The notes beneath the pieces were generated by a model. It was not told the origin of the DNA, ran no database searches, and saw only the letters and a list, made by a program, of their open reading frames with translations. 64,000 bases of DNA from Branchiostoma belcheri (taxonomy: Eukaryota; Chordata; Leptocardii; Amphioxiformes; Branchiostomatidae): NCBI RefSeq assembly GCF_001625305.1, contig NW_017803047.1, forward strand, positions 532,097 to 596,096, read 5' to 3'. Shown here piece by piece: positions 22,463 to 33,400 of this stretch; within the stretch, counting starts at the first letter, position 1, and each line of letters begins with the position of its first letter. The position numbers were made by a program, and so were the translations under genes.

Positions 22463-22496
22463 TATAAAAAGCACCCACAGAAGAGAGGTCAGTCTG
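22463..22496 (+). promoter_or_regulatory. TATA box and initiator of the second LDLa-CUB gene
   Basis: TATAAAAA is at 22463-22470 and an initiator-like TCAGTCTG at 22489-22496. Its A at 22491 is 28 bases downstream of the TATA start, and the ATG follows at 22533. The spacing is classical for a focused core promoter. No comparable TATA box was seen before the paralogue at 14856. Confidence 0.6.
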
Positions 22497-22532
22497 TTCA
22501 ACTGTTGTCGTCCATAGCTCTAGCTCGCAGCC

Positions 22533-25500
22533 ATGAAGGTCTTGGCGGCATTTTTAGTATTTCTCGGAGTCGCACTCGGTAAGTGATATGTATCTACATT
22601 CTTCAAATGTGATCAGTTTTAGAGACAGCACGTGTTCTTTGTGATGATAGTTTTAAACGTTATGCACTCTTTGTTACCGTCTGGAACTTTGGACAATGCG
22701 AATGGTTCGTAGCAGCACAACAAGGATGAAGTAAGTTATGATCATAAAATTCGTAAACAGATAAGCTTACAGTCATATACGAGTACGTGTACATATATAT
22801 AACGTTATAGTCAGTCTAGCTCAGACTAGAACATATTACTGCGCAAATCAAACACCGTTGAGAAGTACTAGCATCAATAGAGAAGATATAAGTCATTGAC
22901 ATTGATACAGCACCAACACTTTCTCAACAAAGAATTTTTATAATTCATGTTTGAGACACTTTTTGTTGAAATAATATTTATACAGAATATAGGGATTTTC
23001 TGTATAGGGATTACATAACTGGTACATAACAACATTGCCGGTTGTGTAAAGAGAAAACCCCTATATCGTATATACATGTTGTTTTGTTTCAATTTTACAT
23101 CTTACAGCGTGTGACTTTGACGAGTATGACTGCGGTACGGGGAACGGGTACTGTATCCCCTCCACATGGGAGTGTGACGGCTGGGACGACTGTACGGACG
23201 GGGTCGACGAGTCCAACTGTCTCGCTGGTAAGTTTCTGGATACTTTGTCCATAGAAAGCAAGACTATCATGTTTTAGACCTGAATTTCTCTCAATGGATC
23301 AGCAAAATTAAGTGTATATTGACGTATGACGAAAGACTCAAAAGTGACGTGCGGATGAAAGAGACTGATAAGAAGGCAGAAAAGAATCGAGTCGTGTTTT
23401 TATTAGATTGATGTATATGGCCTTATGTTACGTTGTGTATTATATTTGCCTTCATGTCGTGCTGTATACGTCAGTGAATGACAACAAGAAGAATAGCTTC
23501 TAGATATGTATGCTAAGTGTGGTTACGAATAAACTCAACTAAGGCCTCATTACCAATAGAAAATTGTCCGGATCGAGCCGAATTGATTCGCTTTGATCAG
23601 GCTTCGATCCGGCTCGATCCGGTTCGAAGCCGGCTCGAATCCGCATCAAAGCGAATCGATTCGGATCGACTTGGATAATTTTATCCCAGTGGAAAAAGGG
23701 CCTTAAACTAAGGCCGTGTTTATGTGAAGTCACTCAAGGCGTTTTACATGTGGTTTACGTAAAGCGAATCGTGATCGGACACGGTTTCAAAAGGAATGTG
23801 TGGCACGTGGGCCAGATGTGAGGAATGCGAGTTACCCGAATCGCGGTTTGTGTGACTTCACATGAACAAGGCTTAAAACCAGGCCCTTGTTCTGTCCAGG
23901 TGGTGGAGGCACCGGTCCTGCGGAACATAATTGCATTGCGGCCCACCAGCACACATGTGATAACGGCGGCTGTGTGCCTCTGAACTGGGTGTGTGATGGC
24001 GACAACGACTGTGGCGACTACAGTGACGAACAGAACTGTGCTGGCGGCGATCCAGGTGAAAAAAAAACACGCTTCTTTTACAGACAATACAAGAATTTAG
24101 AGATATCAGACCTCCGTGAAATATTTAGATCTGGTGTGGTCGTGACTGTCCTCTTATTCTCTCTACTGTGAAAGGGAAATAGCCTCTACCAGGCACCGCG
24201 GATCGCTGGAAAAATAGTAGAAATTGGCCGATAGAGGGATAGTATACCAGAGAAGATCTAGGGCCATAGAAGCTACAATTTGCGACCCACCCGTTTCTTT
24301 GTACGAATAATAGGGGGATTAATTTGATATCGTTTGAAGCTTGCGACTCCGCACAGGCTCCGTGGGTCGCAAGTTGGAGCTTCTATGGCCCTGGATCTTC
24401 TCTGGTATACTATCCCTTTATTTCGGCCAATTTCTACTATTTTTCCAGCGATCCGCGGTGTCTGGTAGAGGCTAGAAGGGAAACCACAGCTGTCAAGAAG
24501 GTCATGTAACTAAAACACCTGTTAAAACAGCTAGCGCTGCCAGATGTAGACGTAATTAATGACTTTCTCCCTCTAGAAAGGACTGAACCCAACTGCCACA
24601 ACCTTACCAAACGCCATTCGGAAACACAGACACACACACGGACACACACAGAGACATACCAAAAACAATGCCTACTTTTTAATGGAGGTAATAAAGTTGT
24701 ATGTACATTAAAAGGCTGTGATAGCATGTTGATGATCAAATCCTTTTGAACAAATCTTTCTGAGGAATAATATTTCTTTTATTTGTAAAAAGCAACCGTC
24801 CCCAAGACGTCGTGCTCTGTCTAAATGTTTACCTGTTTAAAACTATGGCACGCTCTCTTTCTGACATTTTTTGATAGACCTTGGCTATCAAGGTTAAGTG
24901 TACACAATACAGTACTAGTATATAAGCCACTCCATTTGACTGTACCTTAAAATAGCTTTTTTTCTCATTGTTTCAGGTCCATTGACCCCCACTCAGTGCT
25001 CCAGTACCCAGTTCGAGTGTGATAACGGTCACTGCATCTATAGCAACTGGGAGTGTGACGACTACGACGACTGTGGTGATAACAGTGACGAACAGAACTG
25101 TCCTGGCGTCGACCCAGGTGAAGATTCCTTCCACGGAGAAAATATCGTTTTGTATTTATCTGTACATTACCAGGCTATGATGGCATGTTCAGTATCAAAT
25201 TCAAAGGATGGCATCTCTTTTGCAACTAATAGATATCCTAATAAACGTATCAACGAATCAACATTCCGTATCAATACAAACGTCATCTTTGAAAAACAAC
25301 CTTTCCCTGAAACATCTTATGTTATGAAATGAATCGTATTAATAATTATACTGTATCATCTTTCTGTCAAGACGTTAACCCGTTTCATTTTTCATTGAGC
25401 TGCCATGCCGACTTTTTCAGGCCCAACTCCGTGCGCTAGCAACCAGTTCCAGTGTGATAACGGCCAGTGCACGTACAGTTCGTGGGTTTGTGATGGTGAT

Positions 25501-26359
25501 AACGACTGTGGAGATAACAGTGACGAACAGAACTGTCCTGGCGTCCCAGGTGACTTACATACTGTACTGGTAATTGATATACGGTAATTTTTAAAGGCAT
25601 AAAAAGAATTCAATGCAATCTCAGGGAAGCGAATTAGAACATGAAATAGCTAGCCACGCCTTCAAGTAAAAGAGTTATCAACCAAAGATTGAGGTATCCA
25701 AGAATTCATTCTTTCCTGGAACTATCGCAGAGTGGAACTCGCTGTCACCACTGAAGTACAGTAGGGGCATTGTCATTAGATAGCTTTAAACAGTGCCTAG
25801 AGTTAGATGTTCAAGGGTAAGCGGTATCAAGTCGTTCGATGTGATGTAGCCAGCTGCCGCCGCGCCACGTGCCTGCAAAGCTGATGTGTTATACCGGCTA
25901 TACAAATACAGACACAGAAAACAGAAATATTCTGATAACCTAAGTCTGATCAGACAACTTCCAAACTTCAGCTAACCTTGGTCGGCTGGTGTTCGGGGAA
26001 AGGTTCTGCAGGGATATCTGACTTGTGCAAAATCGCTCCACCCCCTGCAGATCCCGATCCCGTCCCCACGGGATGTTCCAGTGACCGGTTCGAGTGCGAT
26101 AACGGCCGCTGTATCCTGGCGAACTGGGAGTGTGACGGTTATGACGACTGCGGGGACAACAGCGACGAGGAACACTGCTCCGGCGGCGGAGGTCAGTGTT
26201 GTTTGTTAACTCCATATACATTTATGAAGGAATTGTATTGTTTTTGGTCTCTCTCTCTCTCTCTCTCCAACCCCCTTTCTCTCCCTCTTTCTCCTCCCCC
26301 TCTCNNNNNNNNNNNNNNNNNNNNTCTCTCTCTCTCTACCTACCTCTCTCTCTCTCCTC

Positions 26360-26419
<60 letters not shown>

Positions 26420-27873
26420 CCTCCTCTCTCTCTCTCTCTCTCTCCCCTCCTCTCTCTCCTCTCTCTCTCTTCTCTCTCTCTCTCTCTCTCCTCTATCTCT
26501 CTCTGTATATAGATCGGCGCAAAGTCAGCAAGTCTTGGATTGGTCGGGAGGTCCAATCATAGTTGGCTGGTAAGCCGTACCTGGTCGGCTGATGTTCGTG
26601 AACAAAGTCGGGGGAAGTTCCTGAATGTGTGAGAGGGGCTTAAGGGACTAAATTTGATTCAGGGCCTGTTTTGAACCAAGGGTCAAGTGGGTGAATGCAA
26701 AGCTTTCTTTTAGAAATTAGAAAATGTATTATTTTTTATGTATACGTAGTCGATAACGTACGTATCATTTCTCCCCAGGTATCATCAGTCCAGTTGTGAA
26801 CCCTGAGACCCCCTGTGGTGGTCAGCTGAAGGAGGATGCTGGGATCGTAACCCATCTGAACTATGACAACAGCATGGACTGTGAGTGGAAGATCTCCGTC
26901 TCCCCTGGCAACTACGTCTACATGGAGTTCACTCAGTTTGAGCTGGAGAATCCCAGCTCCAGTACCGGGACCTGCCGGTAGGTTTTCTGTATACCTCCGT
27001 GAAAAATGGAGGTATTGTTACCTTCGACAAGAAGGTTATGTTTTTCGGAGCGTTCGTGTGTCTGTCTGTGTGTCTGTAAACATGATAATTTAAGAAGGCT
27101 TAAATGGATTGTCTTGATATTTGGTAGGTGGGTAGGTCTTGATGAGACCTCGAAATGATTAGATTTTGGACCCCTATCGGCTTGTTATGGTACTGCAGCT
27201 GAACTGAAGCCGATTTTGTTATCTCATGATCTGGACGTGCTAGGGTCACGAAATTTCGATGATAGGTAGCTCTTGTGCTGGGGAAGAAGTGACGTAAGTT
27301 TGGGCCCCCTATCGGCTTGCTCTAGAACTGCAGGGGCGTTTGTTTGAATAATGTTCAAAAGACGATAACTCATGAAGCGGTTGCACGATCATCATGATTT
27401 TTGGTATGTAGGTAGCTAAAGTGGAGCTTGACATAACTATGTGACAATCATGTAATATGCATTGTACGTTCACGTACAATGTAAAGCAAAGCGTTGTATA
27501 TCGCACATTTTATGCACTGATACATTAGTACATTGTACTTGGGAGTGACGAATCTTATTCTGTTGTATGTCTTTATCAATAAAACTTGAACTTGAAACTT
27601 GAACTTGTCTTCTGTTCTAGCTATGACTACTTGGAAATCTACGACGGCCTCTCTGACAGCGCGCCTCTCCTGGTTACACTGTGCGGGGACGAGCGGCCCA
27701 AGCCCATCCAAAGCACGGGGAACCGCGTGAAGCTCGTGTTTAAGAGCGACGGAAGCCTCACTAAGGACGGGTTTGAGATGCGTTACTACGCCGTGGATGA
27801 CGGTACGGGGTCTGGGGAGGGGAGCGGCTCTACTGTGGTGGACGCACGCGACATGGATGCCTTCATCTTCTAA
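22533..27873 (+). CDS. Secreted protein with five LDLa modules and one CUB domain
   Basis: Eight exons: 22533-22578, 23108-23227, 23900-24055, 24977-25117, 25421-25549, 26051-26191, 26779-26977 and 27621-27873 (stop TAA); 394 aa, with phases agreeing throughout. Exon 1 is a signal peptide ([16 protein letters not shown]). Exons 2-6 each encode one six-cysteine LDLa repeat ending in the Ca-binding pattern, such as [16 protein letters not shown], and all are phase 1-1. Exons 7-8 encode a CUB domain ([38 protein letters not shown]) and a short acidic/Ser-Gly tail. It is probably extracellular; the target is unknown. LDLa exons 4-6 are more alike than the others (NSDEQNCPG endings), which suggests recent exon duplication. 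The intron after exon 6 holds a CT-rich tract with an assembly gap. Confidence 0.92.
23565..23695. repeat. GATCCGG-rich inverted repeat
   Basis: AAAATTGTCCGGATCGAGCC and GATTCGCTTTGATC are mirrored by GATCAAAGCGAAT-type and GGATAATTTT sequence. It forms a foldback of about 120 bases between LDLa exons 2 and 3, 17 bases from the MITE at 23712. Confidence 0.65.
23712..23873. mobile_element. MITE, GGCCGTGTTT family, internally deleted
   Basis: The left 50 bases and right 110 bases match 681-1250. Flanked by TAA on both sides. Ends 26 bases before LDLa exon 3. Confidence 0.75.
24180..24474. mobile_element. Foldback element, TAGCCTCTACCAG tip, long arms
   Basis: Arms of about 110 bases (24180-24290 and 24360-24474) are nearly exact inverses: TAGCCTCTACCAG..ACCGCGGATCGCTGGAAAAA, ATAGTATACCAGAGAAGATC, GGGCCATAGAAGCT. 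Flanks AAAGGGAAA and GAAGGGAAA match at 8 of 9 bases. Confidence 0.85.
25655..25925 (+). mobile_element. LINE 3' fragment, CAGATACAG-tail family
   Basis: The segment around TATCCAAGAATTCATTCTTTCC (25690) matches the frame FKNSFFPRTIAEWNS at 29421. The tail TGATGTAGCCAGCTGCCGCC then ...GGCTATACAAATACAGACACAG is the common 3' end. Confidence 0.75.
26250..26512. repeat. CT-rich tract containing a 20-base assembly gap
   Basis: A (CT) tract with C and T interruptions; N at 26305-26324. True length is unknown. The open frames across it on both strands are artefacts of low complexity. Confidence 0.95.
26989..27420. repeat. Dispersed repeat related to 3835-4327
   Basis: Starts ACCTCCGTGAAAAATGGAGG and contains TCTGTCTGTGTGTCTGT and two CGGCTTG(T/C)T blocks. 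It begins 11 bases after the exon 7 donor. Confidence 0.55.
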
Positions 27874-27931
27874 ACAACTTAACTACACGGGTTATTTCTC
27901 TGTAGCCAAAGAAACAACAGGAGAGGGGTGA

Positions 27932-27937
27932 AATAAA
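27932..27937 (+). terminator. Polyadenylation signal of second LDLa-CUB gene
   Basis: A canonical AATAAA lies 59 bases after the stop codon at 27873, a normal position for a short 3' UTR. Confidence 0.5.
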
Positions 27938-28026
27938 CACAAAGAGAAAACATTCCAACTTGCATTCTTGCTGCGATCTTGTTGATTTGATTGTTCTTTT
28001 TTTTAAATTTCTATACAAGATCTTAA

Positions 28027-28418
28027 GCCCACGCCAATTCAATTTGTTGTTTCTCAGATTTTTTTCAGAAAAAATATGAAGCGACAGGGCGACATAAAAA
28101 TTAACAACAAAACAGGCCAAGGCACCCTATTATACCCGGAAATGTTAACTATATGAGCCATAAAGTGAACATCCCAGGCTGGTTAATAATTAAAACAATT
28201 GATTTTATACTTTTAATGAAACAAAATTGCCATGTTACATTAAAAAAACTTTAAGAACAAGGAAGAAATTGACTTTTTTCAACCGTTGGGGACAAAATAT
28301 GTCTTTCATTGATCATTCTGCAGTTTAATTTAGAACCAAAAAAAATTCTCTTTTTTTTGCAAATAACACAAAAATGGACAGGGCGATCCGAAAAGCAACA
28401 AATTAAATTGGTGTAGCC
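28027..28418. mobile_element. Harbinger-like MITE, GGCCACACC family, copy 4
   Basis: Ends GCCCACGCCAATTCAATTTG and inverse AAATTGGTGTAGCC, flanked by TAA on both sides; diverged. Confidence 0.8.
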
Positions 28419-28508
28419 TAATCGTTCTTTTATAAAAGAATGGGGAGTAGGCATTATCACATTTTGTGGCAAAAACATTGAAAATTTGTTTAAGTAGAGG
28501 GCCCCGGT

Positions 28509-28600
28509 TAGCCTGGGTACCATCCCCAGTAGTATATTCGCAAACTCTATAACCAGTTATAGAGTTTGCGAATATACTACTGGGGATGGTACCCAGGCTA
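28509..28600. mobile_element. Perfect hairpin element with 9-bp target duplication (B)
   Basis: The arms 28509-28553 and 28556-28600 are 45 bases each and exact reverse complements, with a 2-base loop. Tips are TAGCCTGGGTACCATCC. The flanks GGCCCCGGT at 28500-28508 and 28601-28609 are identical. Only the outer 17 bases are shared with hairpin A. Confidence 0.92.
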
Positions 28601-28929
28601 GGCCCCGGTATGGAAACTATAAAAAAAATTCCAACAGTCTTCAAAATATCCAACATTGTCGTTCTGACCTACATAAAACTATTCTGGAGGCATTGTGACG
28701 TCAATAATTAAGATATTAGGTATTTGACCGGCAGAAGCCGTATTTATCTTCAAGTTGTTATCTAAGCATAAACAAACCTTCCTGCCACAGGTGTTATTGT
28801 TCCCAAAACATTTTGAAGACGATGAAAACGTTGTAATAAAAGGTCTAGACCCGTCGGCCGGGTCAGTTAGTAGCGCCTATAAACCCCCCCACTGTTACAA
28901 CGTGATAAAACTACAAAAGAAACCTACAG

Positions 28930-29165
28930 TGGGTCTCATGATCAATTGAAGACAGAAGAAAAATGTCCAGACTATGCATGATGTACAAAATGACTAATAA
29001 ACTGGTGGACGTCCCAACTACTAAGTACCTAATACCAGCCCAGAAGAGAACAAGAAATAGCCATGCCTTCATGTACCAGAGTTATCAACCAAGGATTGAG
29101 GTGTTCAAGAATTCATTCTTTCCTAGAACTATCGCAGACTGGAACTCCCTGTCACCACTCTGATT
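28930..29165 (+). mobile_element. LINE 3' coding fragment (first of two)
   Basis: Encodes MSRLCMMYKMTNKLVDVPTT and later FKNSFFPRTIADWNSLSP, the reverse transcriptase C-terminus of a CR1-like LINE. Duplicated at 29211. Confidence 0.85.
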
Positions 29166-29210
29166 ACTACACAGTCCCATTCTTACCATTGCCTACATAA
29201 GATTCAGGAT

Positions 29211-29655
29211 TTGGATCCATGTCTCACGGAAATGAAAAGAAACCTACAGTGGGTCTCATTGGAAGACAGAAGAAAAATGTCCAGACTATGCATGATGTAC
29301 AAAATGACTAATAAACTGGTGGACGTCCCAACTACTAAGTACCTAATACCAGCTCAGAAGAAAACAAGAAATAGCTATGGCTTCAAGTACCAGAGTTATA
29401 AACCAAGGATTGAGGTGTTCAAGAATTCATTCTTTCCTAGAACTATCGCAGAGTGGAACTCTGTTGAAGTACAGTAAGGGCATTATCATTAGATAGCTTT
29501 AAACAATGTCTAGAGTTAGAAGTTCAAGGGTTAGGTGTAACAAGTCGATCGGTGTGATGTAGCCAGCTGCCGCCGCGCCGCGTGCCTGTGAAGCTGGTGT
29601 GTTACGCCGAAAGGCGGTTATACCGGCTATACGGATACAGATACAGAAGGCAGTA
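29211..29655 (+). mobile_element. LINE 3' fragment with complete tail
   Basis: Encodes LEDRRKMSRLCMMYKMTNK and FKNSFFPRTIAEWNSVEVQ, then the 3' end GATGTAGCCAGCTGCCGCCG, AAAGGCGGTTATACCGGCTA and CGGATACAGATACAGA. The coding part matches 28960-29160 almost base for base. Confidence 0.88.
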
Positions 29656-29659
29656 AGGC

Positions 29660-30200
29660 ATAATTCTTCAAAGAAGTTATTTATTACACATACATGTATA
29701 AAATACAGCAGCAGCAAGAAATTCCGTTACGTAAATTGATAGAAAACGTTTTAATCTATACTAACTCTTATCACATCACCATAATATATAATTCACAAGA
29801 CTGACATGAAGCATATTAAAAGCATGTAAAATTCAATGCGTAACAATTTATGAAAAGCATACTTTCAAAATATCCTCGTATATGATATCAACAAGTTATC
29901 AATTAGAATTAACTATCTTTTTCAATGAGTCATTTCAAACAGAAAGGGTAACGATGCCTTGGTTTTATGAAAATCACACTGAAATCCTGAATATAGAATG
30001 CTTTTTCTAAAATAAAAATGAGGGAAAACATTTTCCTATACTTGGAATTTTGCAGCCCACATTTATCAAAACAATACCTCTATCTATGTATTAAATTATT
30101 ACATGGTTTCAACATTTTAACAATATCTATGTCCCATCATATTGGTCATAAAAGTTTAATGTTGTTTTGCCCTCCCTCCCCCTCGAATAAAATCTTGCTT
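29660..30200. other. AT-rich gene-free stretch
   Basis: No exon or repeat recognised. The distance to the adaptor stop (33401) makes it unlikely to be part of that 3' UTR. Confidence 0.4.
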
Positions 30201-30206
30201 CTATCA

Positions 30207-30240
30207 AGGACATTATACATTATGTGTATAATGTCCTTGC
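30207..30240. repeat. Short palindrome
   Basis: AAGGACATTATACA and its inverse TGTATAATGTCCTT around a TATG centre; flanked by the direct repeat CTTCTATCAA at 30199-30208 and 30240-30249, so it may be a minimal hairpin insertion. Confidence 0.6.
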
Positions 30241-30363
30241 TTCTATCAAAAGATGAGCAACTACCAAAACGCCCCCTGGAATACTACTGTAACAGAACAA
30301 CGTACTTTGCAAAATCAGCTGATAAAAAAACTTCTGCACTAGATTTTTGGCCCCCTAGACAAT

Positions 30364-30476
30364 TAGCCTGGTTACCAAACCTATTATAGCTCCCGAGTCC
30401 TACATCCTCTCTGTATCCACTATTTGCGGAGAGGATGTAGGACTTGGGAGCTATAATAGGTTTGGTAACCAGGCTA
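30364..30476. mobile_element. Near-perfect hairpin element with 9-bp target duplication (C)
   Basis: The arms 30364-30411 and 30429-30476 (48 bases) have one mismatch and a 17-base loop. Tips are TAGCCTGGTTACCAAACC. The flanks CTAGACAAT at 30355-30363 and 30477-30485 are identical. Confidence 0.92.
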
Positions 30477-30485
30477 CTAGACAAT

Positions 30486-31570
30486 GCCATTGGCAACCAC
30501 ATTTCGTTAATTCAATGAAAATTTAGTGAATATCAAATACATGTACTTCTGATTATAAGAAATCTCATTCAATCCTTAGATTGCCAAACGTAGTACTAAG
30601 TCAAGTTAAAAGATACAACAGTTCTTCACATAGGTATAGCTAAAAAGACCAATGGAATGCATTCAATTCGTATAGTATTACCCATTTTCTAGCTAGATAC
30701 AACCATATTCAGCAATCCAAGCATTGCCATATGCATAATATACAGATATCATAATTACCATTATATAGCAATAAACATAACCATCGTTGTTATTATATTG
30801 TTCCTAAAACATATTTGCTTGTAAGTCAGATAAAAGCACAAAACTGTTTGGAAACCACAGCATATCCAGATATTTTACAACTTGAGTTTAAATGTCATCA
30901 GTAGTAATTAGCATTAATGCCATTAGTAGTATATATATATTACCAAAACTACAGGAAAAGCAATATATGTTATTTATATATTGATAAGTATTACTGAACC
31001 TACAATGTATAGATACATGTAGATCATCATACCCTATGCTTATGTTAAAAACATCAGAGCTCATTCATGAAATGAAATGAAATATAATACTCTGTATACC
31101 ATTTAAGTAAGACTTACTTAATAAAATATGTGTAATGCAGGATTTTGTACATCCAATAAGCAACAGAATACATCAATTTACCAAAAGACCATATTACCTA
31201 CATGTACATGTACATGTAGTTTGCAAATCTGAACAAGGGCCATTATATATCAAACACATAGTTTTTACTTAAACGTACAAGAAGCATCCAGAACAGCTAA
31301 TTTCAATTTTCAAAAAGTCTAAAGCATAATTTTATATTCTTTTTTGGCATGCAATATTCCATATAAGATATTACAAGATTCTAGATAGCTATACATGTAC
31401 AAATATTTATATTTTCAATCATGTAGCTGAAGTTCAATTTTCAGTTGGGTTTATAGAAGAACCCTGCATCAAGATGCCTCATATAGCACCAAACATACAT
31501 GTACACATGTACACACATGTAGAAGTTCCTATACCAGGGTAATAGTTTTTGCATATCAGTGATATGTATA
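30486..31570. other. AT-rich gene-free stretch
   Basis: Nothing recognisable apart from short TACATG runs (31200, 31495). No coding exon. Confidence 0.4.
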
Positions 31571-31574
31571 CCAA

Positions 31575-31700
31575 GGTCACACCAATTTATTCATTGGGTT
31601 CTTGAATTTGCCTGGTCTTTTTTTTCTGATTTGCAACAAAAAAAAAAAAAAACTCAAATCAGCTCCAAAATGCTCATATTTTGAAGCTGATTATATATAA
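31575..31700. mobile_element. Harbinger-like MITE fragment (left third)
   Basis: Begins GGTCACACCAATTTATTCATTGG, then TCTGATTTGCAAC and CAAAATGCTCATATTTTG as in the other copies. The right part is missing. Confidence 0.7.
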
Positions 31701-32839
31701 AGGCCCCTTCTCTTCATAGTTGTTACAAAGGACAAAAGAAATCAATCATTTTCCTCATATCAAATATGATCTTTAAAATGTTGTCAGACAAGATGTTACA
31801 TGTACCTTAAGTACATGCAAATGCAAAAAACAAGCACTAAGCTAATGATAAAAAAATTATTACATAATATAAAAATTAGCTATTCAAAACTATATCACGG
31901 TAACAATATTATCCTAAGCAATCCTGCTATTTTATAGTACTAGACTATATATCCAAGTAGTGTACATATCATTCATTAATATGACCTTAATACAAGAAAT
32001 GCACAACAAATTGATTGTCAAAGTTTTGGTGCTCACACTGTAAACCGGATGTTGACTTGTAGCTAAAAGACAATATTATTGCTATTAACACTTTCTTCCG
32101 GTGCATGCCTGTAGCCAAGGTCCAAGATTTCTCTTTAGATGGACTGATTCGTATCACCAGTGGGACTGGAATTGTATAAAAACTGCCTACTTTGTCATTG
32201 CATAAAAAGTTATCTCTGATTTTTGCTTTGAAATGAAAACCTCTCTAAAATGCAGGAAATGCCATTTCAGAAGGTTCATTTCCAAAATTTTCCAGGGGAG
32301 CATGCCCCCCGTCTAGGAAACTCATGCCTACGGCGCTCGCTGGTCCCTCACGCACTGGGAAGAACCCCTCCATTCAAAATCCTGGCTACGGGCATGCAGT
32401 GCATGAGTGTGTACATGTATCTCACATAGCTTGTCCAACAAACCTGTGGAAGACACATTATGACACTTTTAGTTTAATATCTCGGCTTTCTAGCCAACGT
32501 CCATCTTTCCATCATTTGATGGAATTTTGCAGCTCATGATGGATAAAAATTTTGCCTAAACTTTCATCTTTGTCAGCCAAAAATTGGTGTGTATAGATAT
32601 GGAAAAAATGTCATTAAACTAAGCTTTGTCCACCAGCAAAATTTGTCTCTCAAAAAGCAAGAAATATAATTATAGCATTTCAGATGGGCAAGATTCAAAA
32701 TTTTTTGGGGGGAGCATGAAGGATTGTCATGCCTCACGCTCAACAATAGTCGTCAAATAAAATTGAGGTGACAGAAAAATAATTAACACTGACCAGAGCA
32801 GAGCACTGCTATGACCTAATCTAGACACATACTGGGCTC

Positions 32840-33310
32840 TAGCCAGCACCAATTTTCCCATCAATTGTAGGAACTTTGTGGCATGTCAGGGAAAAATTTC
32901 TGAACCAATCAACCTTGATGGACAAAATTGAGAAAAATCTTGGGTAAAAATATTTAAAAAAACATCCTAAGGACTACCACCAACCTCTCCCAACCCCATG
33001 ATTTTCATCTCAAAATGTGGGAAATTGTGTTTTTAAAGGCTTGAAGATCCTAAATTTGTCCCTGGATCTCCTCTAGATAGTGCTGTAGCCAGCAAAAATT
33101 TTCCCATCAATTTTAGGAACTTTGTGGAATGTGAGGGAAAAATTTTTCAAACCAATCAGCCTTGACAAAATTGAGAAAAAATTTTGGCTAAAAATATTTA
33201 AAAAAAAAACATCCCAAGCACCAACCCCTCCCAACCCCATGATTTTCATCTCAAAATGTGGGAACTTGCATTTTTAAAGGCTTGAAGATCCTAAATATGT
33301 CCCTGGCTCT
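32840..33310. repeat. Tandem duplication of about 236 bp
   Basis: TTTTCCCATCAATT..TAGGAACTTTGTGG, GGGAAAAATTT, CAACCCCATGATTTTCATCT and CTTGAAGATCCTAAAT occur once from about 32845 and again from about 33085. A weaker third copy may start near 32505. It lies just downstream of the adaptor stop codon, so it may be in its 3' UTR. Confidence 0.75.
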
Positions 33311-33400
33311 CCTCTACATAGCAAGCAATCTCCCACAAGGTCTGATCATGAACCTGGGCTAACAGAAGAATTTTTTGAGCTGGCTAGATTGCTGGATTGC

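Noticed and set aside
25978..26562. 194-aa frame through the CT tract, and its antisense partner
   Set aside because: Apart from the real LDLa exon at 26051-26191 it is low-complexity Ser-Leu (or Arg-Glu) sequence crossing an N gap.
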